DNA from: Desmodus rotundus
Lineage: Eukaryota > Chordata > Mammalia > Chiroptera > Phyllostomidae
Reading direction: 5' to 3'
NCBI RefSeq assembly: GCF_022682495.2
Contig: NC_071388.1
Location: 16,169,171-16,233,170 of the forward strand
DNA length: 64,000 nucleotides
Positions 13,118-25,040 of the stretch are shown here, piece after piece. The notes below the pieces were generated by a model. It saw only the letters and a list, made by a program, of their open reading frames with translations, was not told the DNA's origin and made no database searches. Position 1 is the stretch's first letter, and each line of letters starts with the position of its first letter. A program made the translations under genes and the position numbers.

Positions 13118-13492
13118 CCCCCTCGGCTTTTCCCCTCAGCTTTACTGAGGTATAATTGACATGGAACATTGTATAAGGAAGGTGCACAATGGGATGATTT
13201 GATACATGTATACGTTGCAGAATGTTTATCACAGTACGCTTGGTGAACAGATCATCCACTTCAGTTACGCTTTTGTCATTTTGTTGTTATGCTGAGAACA
13301 TAAAACTACTTACTCCCAGGGCGACTTCCAAGTACACAATGCAGTGCTGTTAACCACGTGGCTGTACCTTTGACCCCAGAACTTACTGACTTACCTTGTA
13401 ACTGAAAGTTTGCACTCTCTCCGGCATTTTTGTTTGTTTGTTTCCCCCACCCCTCAGCACCTGGCAACTACGATTCTGCTCTCTGTTTGAAC
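13118..13492 (-). mobile_element. Old L1 3' UTR/ORF2-end fragment, antisense
   Basis: Read on the plus strand it has the antisense hallmarks of old mammalian L1: 'tttactgaggtataattgac' (13140-13159), then 'gatacatgtatac' and the degenerate equivalent of the 'taaccacgtggctgtacctt' segment. Near the end it has 'cagcacctggcaactacgat' followed by 'tctgctctctg'. The element therefore runs on the minus strand. Frames across it are decayed. Confidence 0.8.
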
Positions 13493-15589
13493 AATGTAAG
13501 TAGATAAATACTCCTGGCTTTTATTTTACCGCTGGCACTCATATTTCTTTCTTCTCTTCTACATCTCGGTTTCCTTGTCTATATAATTTAAATCCATGTA
13601 CTGTATCTACTTTTGTTAGTGTTTGTGAGTTGGGAGCAGACATTTGCCTGACTTTCCTCAACTGTAAATTAAAAAATAAAAACTATATACATAGATATGC
13701 TGGGTGACATATTTTAATTGTTAAAGTTCCATTTATCTGTTTCTTTTTTATTTAAAATATAATGCTACTAAGTTGTGACATATATTTATTAATATTAGTA
13801 TCTCAAAGGAAGACACTGCATCTGTAGCCTAAAAAAAGGAACATCAGTTAAAGAAAATCATTTGACGTAAATAGATGAGTTGTAATAACCCATACTTGTC
13901 ATTACTAAAGGAAGAAAATAGAAAAACTCTATAAGCATATACCTTACTAGCATTTTCCTTTCTGTGAAACTCACGGCTATTTTACTATATACGTTTATTT
14001 TTCTGAATATAGTGATATTTTGTAAAAGGTAATACCTACAATTTGTCATGTTCTGATTTTTCTAATGGCACACTTTTAAAGAGTTATTGAGACACGAGCA
14101 ATTCCATTTCCTTAATCATGTTTATGTATCAGTGATGCACACACCACTATGTATACCTTTGATTTTCAAAGGAGAACATTGTTCTAGCACGTGTTCCATA
14201 CAGATAAAGTATAATGCTACTTCACAACTAAAGAGGCAAATGAAATTCGATTCAGAATCTTCTTCCTGAATTAAACTGAAGAAGTCTATTTGGCAGATTA
14301 TGTTCCACATTTGTTCTTTATTCTACTTTGATATTCCTTGGAATCCATTTCAATTGGGGATATCAAGTTTCATAGGATGGAGAAGTGTATTTGTCTAATT
14401 GGATAAAATAACAACTAAAGGCAAAATTTCAAACAGAATTTTTCTGATCTCTTCACACTTCTAGTGATGGGACCAAGAGTAGGAATTACAAAGAGCTGGT
14501 ATTTTATGTAACTAAAATTTTAATGCCTTTAAATGATTTTTTTTCTCATAAACTAAAACAGGAACAGTGATTAGTTTAGATTCGGGGAAACTGGAACATC
14601 TGGTACAACGTTTCTGTTACACAGCTATTCCCCCTTGTCTGCAGCTAAAACGCTGGCAAACTTCGGCATGTGTTTCATGTTATTGTAAGCACATCTTCCT
14701 TTTTTTTAGTTGCAAATTTGTCTATTATCTAAATTTCCACTTAATCGTCATAAAAATAATATTGTACATCCTGTAGAATATTTTTATAGGCTCCTCCTGG
14801 TCCTCTCAGTTTCGTATATTTTAAGAATTTACTAATTCTGCCTTAACTTTTTTGTAATTTTAAAATGTTACTTAACACAAATGGAAAAACATAATTGTTA
14901 TTACTTTGATGTTTGTCTAATGGCAATACATGCACATAATATAAATAACTAAAATGCATTTAATTGTCCTTGTAGATCATATCCCATTTGAGGTGGAATT
15001 GTGAAACTATCATCTCACAGCAGGTGGGGCACTTGACCCCTCTAGTAAGGCAGGTAGAGATCTAGGTTTAGGAAAAAGATAAAGAGACATTCCAAGCTCC
15101 TGAAGAGCCAGTCTGAAGGGTGGAGACAGAAAATCCGGTGTGGAATGAAGTCTATGCAAGTTGAACTATGTGAAGCTCTTGAGAAATGGATATCGTGACA
15201 AGGCAGAAGCAATGCCTTTCTTTCCTGATGTGGATTAAAAGAAGAGAAACTGAAGAAAACAGAAGGGAGGTAAGTGGCCACAATTGTTAGTTCTGTTCTC
15301 CCCTCTCTTGGTTCTGCGTTAGAAAACTTGAGCTGAGATAAAGACGCAGGGACTGTGGCTAAACGGCCTCACTATGTATGTTAATGTGACAGCTATGCTG
15401 TGGTCCTGTAGAGAGGCCCAGTGGTGTTGTCGGAGGCACAGAGCTAGATGAAGGTGCAGCAGAAGTGGAGTCATTTTTGAGCCAGAAAACTAAGATCTGG
15501 AGGCCTGCTGCCTGTTTTTATAAATAAAGCATTGGACACCCCCATGATTTTAGGAACTCTCTGGCTATTTCTGAGCTTCGATGGCTGAG
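13493..15589. other. Unassigned AT-rich DNA
   Basis: No exon or named repeat is seen. About 15000-15500 is GC-richer but shows no coding signature. Confidence 0.4.
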
Positions 15590-16260
15590 CTGAGACTGTT
15601 ACAATAGAGACCATAGCGTCCACCACAAAGGCCAAAAGGACAGCATTCAGACAGAGAGGAGAGGTAGAGACTCGGTCTCACCAAGGGGAAAAAACACCAC
15701 TACGGTCACGGGGACCCGCAATCAGGAGGGAGATCAAAGGTTTGGAACTTCCTACTGAGGAAAGAGGGATTCAAGCCCCACCTTAGGCACCTCAACCCTT
15801 AGACTCTACACAGGAGAGACATGATTTCTAATTACCTGGCTTTGTTACCCAGGGGGATTACATCCAGGTAACTATAAAACTGTAAGGAATGAAAAAAATT
15901 TTTAATTTTTCACAGGACTCACATGAAGACTCACATATAGACCTGGAAACCAGCACAAACCAGCAGAGTGTGAGAAGCCCACAGATCATAGATAAAGGAG
16001 ACCCACTTCTCTCAAAATGCTCACAGGAGAGGCGGGATCCAGTTGGGTCTCTCTCCAGTGACTGAGACATCGGCAGGAGCCATTACTGCAACCTCACTCT
16101 ATCTTGCTAATACCAGTGCTTGGGAATGTCATTTTGAAATTCTCGTCTGCTGAGAGCCCCACCCATGTGTTTAAGCAATTGCACATTTGCCTCACAGCTG
16201 GGCAAGACTGTGCATATGCTCATAAATGGATGAGATACAACCCATTAACAGAATGAAGGA
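15590..16260. repeat. Candidate mid-repetitive element, family unknown
   Basis: About 670 bases have higher G+C than the flanks and many short purine-rich motifs. Stretches such as 'gacatcggcaggagccatta' and 'gccccacccatgtgttta' resemble the style of L1 5' regions or LTRs. I cannot match it to a consensus, and no target duplication or terminal repeats were found. A repeat-library search would settle it. Confidence 0.25.
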
Positions 16261-16691
16261 TAACAATTACATAAGGAGATAAGGAAGAAGTTTGAAAGTA
16301 GGACATTCAGCAAATAATCATATAATTTGAATACTCCATTCTTTCTATTACAGCCTACTTGCTTTTTTCCAGATACTGTGGAGAATTTGCCAAAATGTTT
16401 TTAAAAATACTACAGACCAAGCATTTGCAGAACATAAGTTTTGTCATTTATTCAAGCTCTCCAAAGTGAAGAATATAAGTGAGTTTAATCACTAGCCAGA
16501 AGTAAAGGATTATCTCTGCCAATTTTGAAAAATGTAAACATTTTAAGCAAAAATCTCCTGTTTGAACACTTCTTTTAAAGTTTTAACTTTAAAAATTGCT
16601 TATACAAATATCTTCACCATACATGTTTTTCATTCTTATATCTTTTTGTGTACGATTATTAAAATTAGAGAAGCCAAGTGACCTATCTGTG
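16261..16691. other. Unassigned AT-rich DNA
   Basis: Nothing is recognised here. Confidence 0.45.
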
Positions 16692-16845
16692 TGTGTGAAC
16701 TCCGGAGACAGACACCACGGTTTTGAAATCTGGCTTCAACACTTACGAGCCATGCACTTCAGTATGTTTCATTATTCAGGGCTGTGGTTTTTTCATCTAA
16801 AGAGAATAATACTAATTCCTGTTTCATAGACCTGTAAGAATGCTA
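16692..16845 (-). mobile_element. MIR SINE, first half (split by a DNA transposon)
   Basis: Read on the plus strand it has the antisense MIR order: 'gaactccggagacagacacc', then 'gaaatctggcttcaacactt'. A degenerate 'gcacttcagtatgtttcatt' segment follows, then 'ttttttcatctaaagagaat' and 'aatactaattcctgtttcat'. The alignment stops at the TA where the Tigger-like element begins and resumes at 17230. Confidence 0.75.
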
Positions 16846-17229
16846 TCGATGGTCCTCCACTTACAATTGGGTTACATCCCAATAAACCCATTGTAAGTGG
16901 AAAATATCATTAAGTCCAAAATGCATTTACTATACCTGACCTACCAAACACCATGGCTTACCCTAGTGATTTTTAAACGTGTTCAGAAAACAATACTATA
17001 CAAATGCTGGCAACACAGCACACTGTGGAGTGTGGCTTGTTTAGCCTCCCCATCTCATGCTTAACAGAGATGCAGCTCACTGCCCTGCCCAGCATCAGGA
17101 GTGTCGGTAGCTCAGGAAAAGAGCACGATTTAAAATTCGGAGTGCAGTCTGTACTGGATGCGTATAGCTTTCCCACCATCATAACGTAAAACATTATTAA
17201 GTCAAACTACTGTGTGTCGGGACCATCTG
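16846..17229. mobile_element. Tigger/MER2-type non-autonomous DNA transposon
   Basis: This is a 384-base element flanked on both sides by a TA dinucleotide (16844-16845 and 17230-17231), the target duplication of Tc1/mariner-type elements. The ends are inverted: 'tcgatggtcc' at the left and 'ggaccatctg' at the right, whose complement is 'cagatggtcc'. The interior carries 'ttacatcccaataaacccat' and 'aaaatgcatttactatacct', typical of Tigger-derived MER elements, and no transposase frame. It lies inside a MIR, so it jumped after the MIR inserted. The exact subfamily is from memory. Confidence 0.8.
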
Positions 17230-17303
17230 TATGTAATGTATGTAGAGTAGTACTTTTATCACAATATTACTCAATACGGAAGTTCTATAATAATAATTTA
17301 AAA
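17230..17303 (-). mobile_element. MIR SINE, second half
   Basis: After the transposon the MIR sequence continues as a degraded match to the tail 'aatatatgtaaagcgcttag' of the antisense MIR. It goes through 'tcacaatattactcaatacg' and ends in a short 'ataataataat' run. Together with 16692-16845 this makes one MIR of ordinary length. Confidence 0.6.
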
Positions 17304-18084
17304 CACATTTTAATATTGTGATATTTGCCAAGTCATATTCTAGAATATTTTCATTTTTGTGTCATTAAGCAAGATATGAAACACCAATTTTCTGACATTT
17401 TTAACAACCTGTATATTTAATTTTATTCTGGTTTGACAATAAAGTCAAAGAATATTATTCTCAAGTTATAATCTTAGTTATAGTAGCTTTGTTTTCACAA
17501 TTTTCTTTAAAGGTCATATCTTTATACTCTTACTCCACTTTGGAAGCATCTTTGCATATTTTTTAATCATTCTGTAAAAGCTTTTGAAATTAACAATATT
17601 ATATAAGAATTCATGAAATAAATGATAAATATTTTGAGAGCATTTCCTTCTATGTTTTTTTTTTTTTTTCTGATGTTCTGTTGTGGTCGTGTTGTTCATA
17701 CTCTATATGCTTTCCTTTGTGATCTCCCTTTTCCTTTAATATATCACTTTTATTATTTGATATAATCTGATCTCAAAATCAAAAATATATTCTCTCATAT
17801 ATTTTATAGCTTCATTTCTTACAATTAATTATGTTAACCTTTCTGAAATTCATGCCATAATATGACATGAAACTGGGGTATACCTTGATTATTTTCTAAT
17901 TAGCTAACTTATTACCACAATCCCTCTGACATTTTATTAATTATTATCATTTGTTTCTATCTTATTTTGGCTGTCCCATTCAGCTGCCTGTCAATTAAAT
18001 TTGTCAGTTCCTGAGGCAAAATGACATTTTTAAAACATTTTTGAAGCTTAGTATAATATAATTGGTAATTATAGGGGACGTTTC
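17304..18084. other. Unassigned AT-rich DNA with poly-T run
   Basis: A run of 15 T lies at 17655-17669. No body of an adjacent retroposon is recognisable. Confidence 0.45.
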
Positions 18085-18420
18085 TTTTCCTCATCTGTTT
18101 CCCCCCACTTACTCTCATATTCCTTCCCTTGCAGCAAAAGTGTGAGCATGTGTCCCACTCCTCTACGATCTGAAGTAATGCCTTCTGGGCATTTCTGGGA
18201 AGGTATGCCTTCCTGATTGAGAGAGAGAGAGAGAGAGAGAGACACGTGTAGACAGGGAGCCACCTTTTCAAGTCCTGGACTGGATCTAGTAACATGAATA
18301 CGTGATGGTGGAACTATAGGACAACCATCCTGTGAATGAGAGAATAGGATGACATTGACTGAGAATGCTGGCATTGCTGAGAAGCTGAATTATAGAGCCC
18401 TTGAACACCCTGCTCTGGGC
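18085..18420. mobile_element. Old MaLR/MLT1-like LTR fragment, with GA microsatellite
   Basis: Segments such as 'cttcccttgcagcaaaagtg', 'cttctgggcatttctgggaa' and 'gatgacattgactgagaatg' with 'gctgagaagctgaattatag' follow the order of an old MaLR-type LTR. Divergence is high and no terminal signal is clear. A (GA)n run at 18219-18242 sits inside it and is probably a later expansion. Confidence 0.45.
18219..18242. repeat. (GA)12 microsatellite
   Basis: Uninterrupted GA dinucleotides, read directly. Confidence 0.95.
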
Positions 18421-18559
18421 ATCTTTTAATATTAAATTATTAAATTAAATAATTACATATCATGCTTCTAAAACATCATGGCTGGTATAATTTAGTGTTA
18501 TTACTAAATTGAGATATCTCTATTAAATCAACTGTGGATTTGGTTATTTCCCCTCTGAT

Positions 18560-18750
18560 TTCTATCAAGTAAAAACCAAAATTCTAAGGTCAATACCCAA
18601 ATTCTCCCCTGTCTTTTTTCTAGACTCATCCCTGCCTACTTAATAGAGCTCCATACGTCTCCCCAGATTACAGCTTCATGGGCTGTTCAGTCAGTTCTAG
18701 CTGGAGCATCTTTCTTACCCATGCCTTTCGCTGAACTTCTTTCTTGTTTT
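18560..18750 (-). mobile_element. Possible L2 LINE fragment, antisense
   Basis: The antisense order resembles L2 ORF2 3' coding sequence: 'agactcatccctgcctactt', then 'agctccatacgtctccccag', then a CTGGA-rich stretch. Identity is low, so the call rests on order and composition. Confidence 0.4.
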
Positions 18751-19935
18751 CAAGAATAGTCACGAATTCTAACATGATTACACATACTTTGTCTTATCAT
18801 AACTGAAATATGATGCCTCTTTACTCTGAATTTTGGCTTATATCATTTAAATGGTAAATTTTCACATGGGAATAGAAATCATTTACAACCACACATTCTG
18901 ACGTCTACACTAAGATAAATTTAATGTTTTACTGCCTGCAACTAATATGAACTAAATAATCCAGAAATGTTTTGTACAGAGAGATAGTGTCACAATAACT
19001 TTATTAACTGTTTTAGGAAATTACTGTTTATCCATTTATCTGAACAATAGAAGAGTTTACTTGTCCCCATGAGAATAAACACCTCCTTTTCAGAATAATA
19101 ATAATAATACCCAATTTAACTAGACAAACAGAACTTTACTCTTTCTTACTCAGAACCCTTCTCTCACTGTGTCCCCCAATTCTAAACTCTTACACCACAT
19201 TCTCTGCCCATTCCCAAACAGGCCCTCTGCATTGGAAGTTGTGGAACATAATTAATTCACAATCTCCCAACCTGGAAATACTTTCTACAATGGTAGTAAA
19301 GAGAACATATTCATTATTGAATAAGCATTAATTAAACAAGAATGTAATGTGTATCACAAGTAATCAAAGAGATCACAAAGACAAAAATAAATCTCACTAA
19401 TTTACAAGGCCAGGCAGATGCAATCCATTACATGTTTCAAGCAATAACTGGTTCTGAAGTCAGATGACTAAAGAGCACCATTTGTCACACAAAGTTCATC
19501 TTTACTTGACTATTGGGGTGACCATCTGTGCTAGTTAATTGGCTTTATCCATAGGAAAAACAAACTTTTCATCTCTTATAACAGAGGTAGTTCTGCAAGG
19601 TGGAGCAAGGTGCTCCAGAAGTTAGGCTCCTACTCCCTCACAGAGACTGGAAGTTAGGGGTGCTATGCCCCTTGATGATTACATTTCAAAGAGACAGTCC
19701 TTGAGGAAGATATTCTTAGGTCATAAAGTAAAGAATGCCAATCCAGTCTTCAAAGGGATTTATATATATTTCAGTGAGAAGAGAAAGTACTTTAAATGAC
19801 ATTTTTCTAAACTCAATGCCCCAGAAGAAGAAGGGGAGGGAAATCTCTTCGCATATTTTAATAACAGGGAGAATTAAGTCTCATTTGTATTTAATATTTG
19901 TCCTTAGAGAAGATCCATGTTAAATGAGATCTCCA
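18751..19935. other. Unassigned AT-rich DNA
   Basis: Nothing is recognised. A short ATAATAATAATA run lies near 19096-19108. Confidence 0.45.
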
Positions 19936-20122
19936 ATATCTTTTTTATTTAATCTTTATTCTGTTTTTCCATTACCATGTAGTCCTGTGTCCCCCGCCAG
20001 CAGTCATCACACTGTTGTCCATGTCCATGAATCCTTTTTCCTTTTTCTCAATCCCTCCACCTCCTCATCTTGCCCCCCTACTAGCTGTCATCCTGCTCTG
20101 ATCATGAGTCTGTCCCCATTTT
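19936..20122 (-). mobile_element. L1 3' tail (3' half of an inverted L1)
   Basis: Read on the plus strand this starts with a T-rich antisense tail (about 19936-19970). It continues through 'cagtcatcacactgttgtcc' and 'atgtccatgaatcctttttc', the antisense of a laurasiatherian L1 3' UTR. At about 20120 it changes abruptly into L1 ORF2 sequence in the opposite orientation. This is the 3' part of a minus-strand L1 insertion. Confidence 0.75.
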
Positions 20123-20505
20123 CCAGACACGTCTCCAAAGAGGACATACAGAGGGCCAATAGACATATCAAAAGATGCTCAATGTCACTAATCACCAGAG
20201 AAATGCAAATTAAAACCACAATGAGATATCATCTCACACCTGTCAGAATGGCTGTCATCAATAAATCAATGAACAACAACTGCTGGCGAGGATGTGGAGA
20301 AAGGGGAACCCTTTTGCTCTGTTGGTGGGAATGCAGGCTAGTGTAGCCACTATGGAAAGCATTATGGAGACACCTCAAAAAGTTAAAAATATATCTGCCT
20401 TTTGACGCAGTGATCCCACTTGTGGGAATATATCTGAAAGAACCCAAAACACTAACTCAAAAAAATGTAAGCACCCTTATGTTCATTGCAGAGTTATTTC
20501 CAAAA
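20123..20505 (+). mobile_element. L1 ORF2 C-terminal end, inverted 5' half
   Basis: The plus strand encodes the C-terminal part of L1 ORF2p in a frame that is open to the stop at 20344-20346. The translation contains [18 protein letters not shown] and [19 protein letters not shown], which are characteristic of the mammalian L1 ORF2 C terminus. Similarity continues past the stop through 'cccacttgtgggaatatat' and fades near 20505. It points away from the adjoining 3' tail, the arrangement made by twin priming during L1 integration. The surrounding 140-codon frame (19924-20346) is therefore a chimera of antisense tail and sense ORF2, not a gene. Confidence 0.85.
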
Positions 20506-21865
20506 CCTTTAGAATACACTGCCGTTGATAATCTCCCTTCTGAGACTCTACTAAGACTGTCAAAACAGTGGCTCCCCCTACAGCAGAGAGAATGAACTTG
20601 TTTGTATCCACAGGTTATCATGGTAACATTTCCCAGGACCTGGCCATAGATGCCTACTACTTTATATCAATTTTTGAAAATGCCACGTCAACTCTACTAG
20701 ATTATAAACTGCTATTTGAATAGAGAAAATATTTCTCATGTAAATAAATTTTTTGTTTTTATTTTATTTGAGTTTAGTGTAAGACATTCATATTGATTTA
20801 AATTTCAATGAATCAACACATTTTCTTTTATAATTTTGACAATATCTTGCCTGTGTTTTGTGATGTGAACCAGACAAAATTAATTGACTCTCCCTGGCAG
20901 ACAATTTATATAGTTCTCTCATTACTCTGAACACAATTTAATAACAAATAGAAATGTAAAAACATCTCTTATTTAATATAAACAAAAATTGACAGAAACA
21001 ATTAATTACAAGATTCTTGTCATAAGTTAGTATTGTTTTATAACACCTGCAATAAAATATATGCAAATACCACTGTTTTAAGAGACAGATATTACTAGAT
21101 GTCCTAATGGACTTTTGAAATTACTTCTTGTTCATCAATGAATTCCTTCTAGTTTTGATACTCATGATTTTTGGCTGGTTCTCCATTTCCTAAAAGATGT
21201 TCTTTTTAAAATGCCCTTTAGAGATGCATAAATCTGCATCCCTCTGCAAATAACCTCTCTAAAGAGATGGCCCTGAGAGAGGTTTTAAGCCCTTTTATTT
21301 CTAATTAACCTCCTGCCCAGGAGTTGTACAGTTTCTCACTCATCATAAAAGCCACCGATTTCCTTAAACATTCTTGAGAGCAATGTCCCCTGCTGTGACT
21401 AGACAAAGGCAAGGAGCCAATACAAAGTTAACCATGACCTTTCTTTTTTTTTTTAATTTTCTCTAGAGTCATCAGGAAGTAGCTACTTCCAGATCACAGA
21501 TAAAATAGCAATACTCAAAATGGTAATAAAAAGTTCTGTTCTAATTAGGGAGAGAAAAAACTGATAATTTCTTTACTTCCATTTAACTTGCAGGAAGCCT
21601 GCTGAAAATGCTGAAAAACATACTAGGGAGTTTATTTGACCTATACATTAAAATTACCAAATATCTGCCAAGGCAGGCAATTAAAGTGGGCTAGTAAAGA
21701 GCTTGCATACAGTGAAAATATCATCCTCAAAGGGAGTAAGACATTTACGTAATTCTAAAAAGATACATGGTAGAATTAATCACATGTGTCTTTCTATGTG
21801 CTGAGTTCTGTTTGGTTTGGTAATCCTTTGATAATTGACTTTTTGTCAATTGTGCAATTATGGAA
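20506..21865. other. Repeat-free segment, possible conserved non-coding DNA
   Basis: No repeat is recognised for about 1.3 kb. At about 21215-21440 composition is balanced and motif-rich. It has an octamer-like 'gatgcataaatctgcatc' near 21222 and 'caaagttaaccatgacct' at 21423-21440, which resembles an HNF1/nuclear-receptor site. These are motif resemblances only, with no coding signal. Confidence 0.35.
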
Positions 21866-21875
21866 TGAAAATCTT

Positions 21876-22084
21876 TTTTAAAAGATTTTATGTAGTTATT
21901 TTTAGAGAGAGGAGAGGGGAGGGAGAAAGAGAGGGAGAGAAACATCAACGTGTGATTGCCTCTCACACACCTCCAACTGGTGACCTGGCCCACAGCCCTG
22001 GTATGTGCCCTGACTGGGAATCAAACTGGTGACCCTTTGGTTCGTAGGTTAACACTCAGTCCACTGAGCCACACCAGCCAAGGC
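21876..22084 (-). mobile_element. VES-type bat SINE
   Basis: This is a tRNA-derived SINE in reverse orientation. On its own strand it starts near 22084 with 'ggctggtgtggctcagtgg', which contains an RNA polymerase III A box. It then has a B-box-like 'gtttgattccc', then 'ttgatgtttctctccctctc', and an A-rich tail toward 21876. Flanking duplications are 'tgaaaatctt' (21866-21875) and 'tgaaatctt' (22085-22093), differing by one base, consistent with L1-driven insertion. This family is restricted to bats and is the best clue to the host. Confidence 0.92.
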
Positions 22085-22093
22085 TGAAATCTT

Positions 22094-25040
22094 AAATTAT
22101 ATTACTAAGTCAATTAAAACAATGTGGTTAAATTTTCAACTTTCAATGTCTGGGTAAATGCTTTAAAATTCATTTTAATGCAGAACTATGCAAAGCTTAT
22201 ATGAGATTTAACTTTAAAGTCAAGATTTTTTCTTAAATGTGACCTGCTGAGCCAATCTCAAATTTACAGTTGCACAGAGAAAGAAAATATGAATATCTCC
22301 ATTTTCTGTAATGTAACCTCAACATCTTCAACAAAAGAACTGATGCCACTCAGTTGGGACTACAAATTAAACAAAGGAATCATTGGACTGCTGAGTTGAA
22401 CTGCACTGCCCGGTGCTTCAATGTTTATGTTAAAACTATTCCTTGTGGCCACAGGTATAACTGCATTTCATGGGAATGAGTTCAATCACCTCATGACATA
22501 GAGAGTTCATAGGTTAAATAAAAACAAATTTCACTGTTATGACTACCTACCACCTAAAAAGATAAAAAATATTAACTATACTGAAATTCATCATTTCTTA
22601 GAAATAGAAAAAAAATTAATTTTGCTACAAGACTGACTCATCAGTCACTTTGAAATAAACTCTTATCCCCAAAATATTGGCTCCGAATGCATTAAGATCA
22701 AAAGATCTGTCACTGGTGGCTGTACCCTCTGGGCCACGGGGCATTAGGTCACACAGATCAAGGTAACCTTTCTCAGTAGCTGAGAGTTCTCTCCTCTTAC
22801 TGAATAAGATACTATTGCTATCTTTATAGAAACTAATATCTATTTGTATTTGGCAGTAAAAGTGCAGTTAAGCAATGGAAATAACTGAAATGATGCTTCG
22901 TGCCATTTTATTATTTTTGCACATTAAGATAAACACTAAGACCAATTCCTAAAGATGTGAGCTCAGAGTCAATAAAAGTTTAAAATGTTTCACATTAACA
23001 AATTAAGATTTAAATATGTTCCAACAAATCATAATAGGAAAATGAGAAACCTGGATATATAGTTACCTTTCTAGATCTTGTCAGTGACAATTGAGAGCAC
23101 GGAGAAGAAAGTGCATCCCAACATATACGTAAGCCGTAAGCCACGGAAGCTACAAACACAGCACAGTAGGCGGGCTGTGTTATGTTACACGCCATTCCTG
23201 AAGCCCCAGAGATGGTGAACCTCACCGACTTGCTTAAAGTTTTGGTCTATTTCTTATTGTTCTTCATCATGAATCTGGTTCTATAGTTGGAATTATCTCT
23301 TTATTCTTTCTCCAACAAATCGAATTTATTCCCAATACCACGCCTTTGCAATTGCTCTTCGCTTCAAACATATTTTGCTTTGTCCTATAATTTTCACCTG
23401 TTTATAGAAAGTTTTCCTGATTATTTTTGCTTATTGCAACAGGAAACAGTCATTTTTACCACGGTAAAATTGATTCTACGGGTTGGCTGAAGGGAGGCTA
23501 TAAATCAGCTCGGGGTTTATTGAGTTCTGCTTGTTTAGGCTGCACTTGACTAGACTCAGATTGGCTACATGCAACTTCTTGTTCCAGAACAGTGGGAGGA
23601 TTGACCAAGACCTGGGATATGTTGATGTTAAAGCAAGAGTCTGAAGTAAATTACATTGATGTGCCCAAAGACTCAGCTTGAACTATCATTTATATGTCAT
23701 GTCTACTCCCATTCCACTGGCTAAAACAAATCCCTTACCCATGCCTTACATTGGCGCTGGAAAGTTTACTTAACTTTCTGGGAGATAGGATTATATAATA
23801 TGCTCAGAAAGGAGAGAGCTGATATTCAAACAGTTACACGTGTTGTCCCAAACTGTGCTCTTCACGGTATAAGGGGTTTTCCTCCCGCATGAAAAATGCA
23901 TTTAGCACTTCCCCAAATGGTTTCAATTAAGCATAAATGCAAAGTCCTACGCCTCATGATCTCAGTCAGGTCTAGATGCAGTTCCTTTTGATCTGTGAAC
24001 ATGAATGAATAATGTATGTATTTTCCCCATTGGCAGTCGATATTTCATGATGAAATGGGGATTCTCTACCAAAGAAACATACCCATTCAGCTAGAGGAAG
24101 AAGAGAAGACACTCAGAGTCACTGCTCCATGGCAATTAATCTCTGTGCCACAACAGAGAAGGTTCACCCTTACTGATTGAAGGAAAGGTTCCCTGATTAG
24201 ACCTCACTTCTGCTCACTCCCATGAGTAGTAAATCACCAATCCCTGTTTCTCATAACTTTGACTCTGCCCTCTGGGGGGGCTCTTCTTTTTACCATCACC
24301 CTCCTTAGGCATATCAGAAAGACACATGAGAAAATATGTCCAGTATAGAACCTGAGTAACTTTGCCTGTTTCCACCATTAGAAATTGAAAGCCTAAGTAT
24401 TGTTTTGCTTTCAGTTACAGTTTTTCTAAACCAAGCTGGAACCTGTAGAAATATAATTTTCAAAAACTTGGTAGCATTTAGCTATTTGATTTCAGTCAGT
24501 TTTTGTGCTATTAGTCCCACCTGTAATTCTTTTTGAGACATATCTCTTGTCTAGACTTCTTCAGAGGCATTTAGATCTCACGGCTCTTTGGGATCACACA
24601 TTTGGTCTCTTTTCCCTGACCAGAAATCAGTGAGAAGCCTCAGCAAACAACTTGATGATCACCGCTCACTCCCTGCCTCGATGTGGTGTTTTTCTCAAGG
24701 CTTTGTCTTCCTTCCTTTTGTGGCTCATGTCTGTTCTCAAGTTTATGTTTTACTGATTGCAGTTGAATGCATCTTTCAAACCCACAAGTCTGAATTTTAT
24801 GAATTCTCATTTTTCCTCTTTCATCTCCACTTTACAACAGCTTAATTTTCCCCCAAACTCAATCTTTCCTGTGATATCGTATAAAATATGGCTTATTAAC
24901 AAAGCCAGGGGCACACATCTGTGTAAGTTCTGCAATAACAGTGTCAAAATATCAGCATATTACAACATTTATGTCATTTACAATGAGGACAATAAATTGA
25001 CAGCTGTGGTACTGAGCACTGCTCCTCTCATGTCCTCATT
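22094..25040. other. Unassigned DNA
   Basis: Almost 3 kb hold no exon and no named repeat that I can support. A G run at about 24274-24280 and ordinary A/T runs are the only low-complexity features. Confidence 0.4.

Noticed and set aside
17957..18374. Overlapping 112- and 101-codon minus-strand frames with a Ser-Leu repeat
   Set aside because: The Ser-Leu run is the GA microsatellite. The rest is an old LTR-like sequence.
19924..20346. 140-codon open frame as a possible gene
   Set aside because: It joins an antisense L1 3' tail to sense L1 ORF2, so it is an accident of an inverted insertion.
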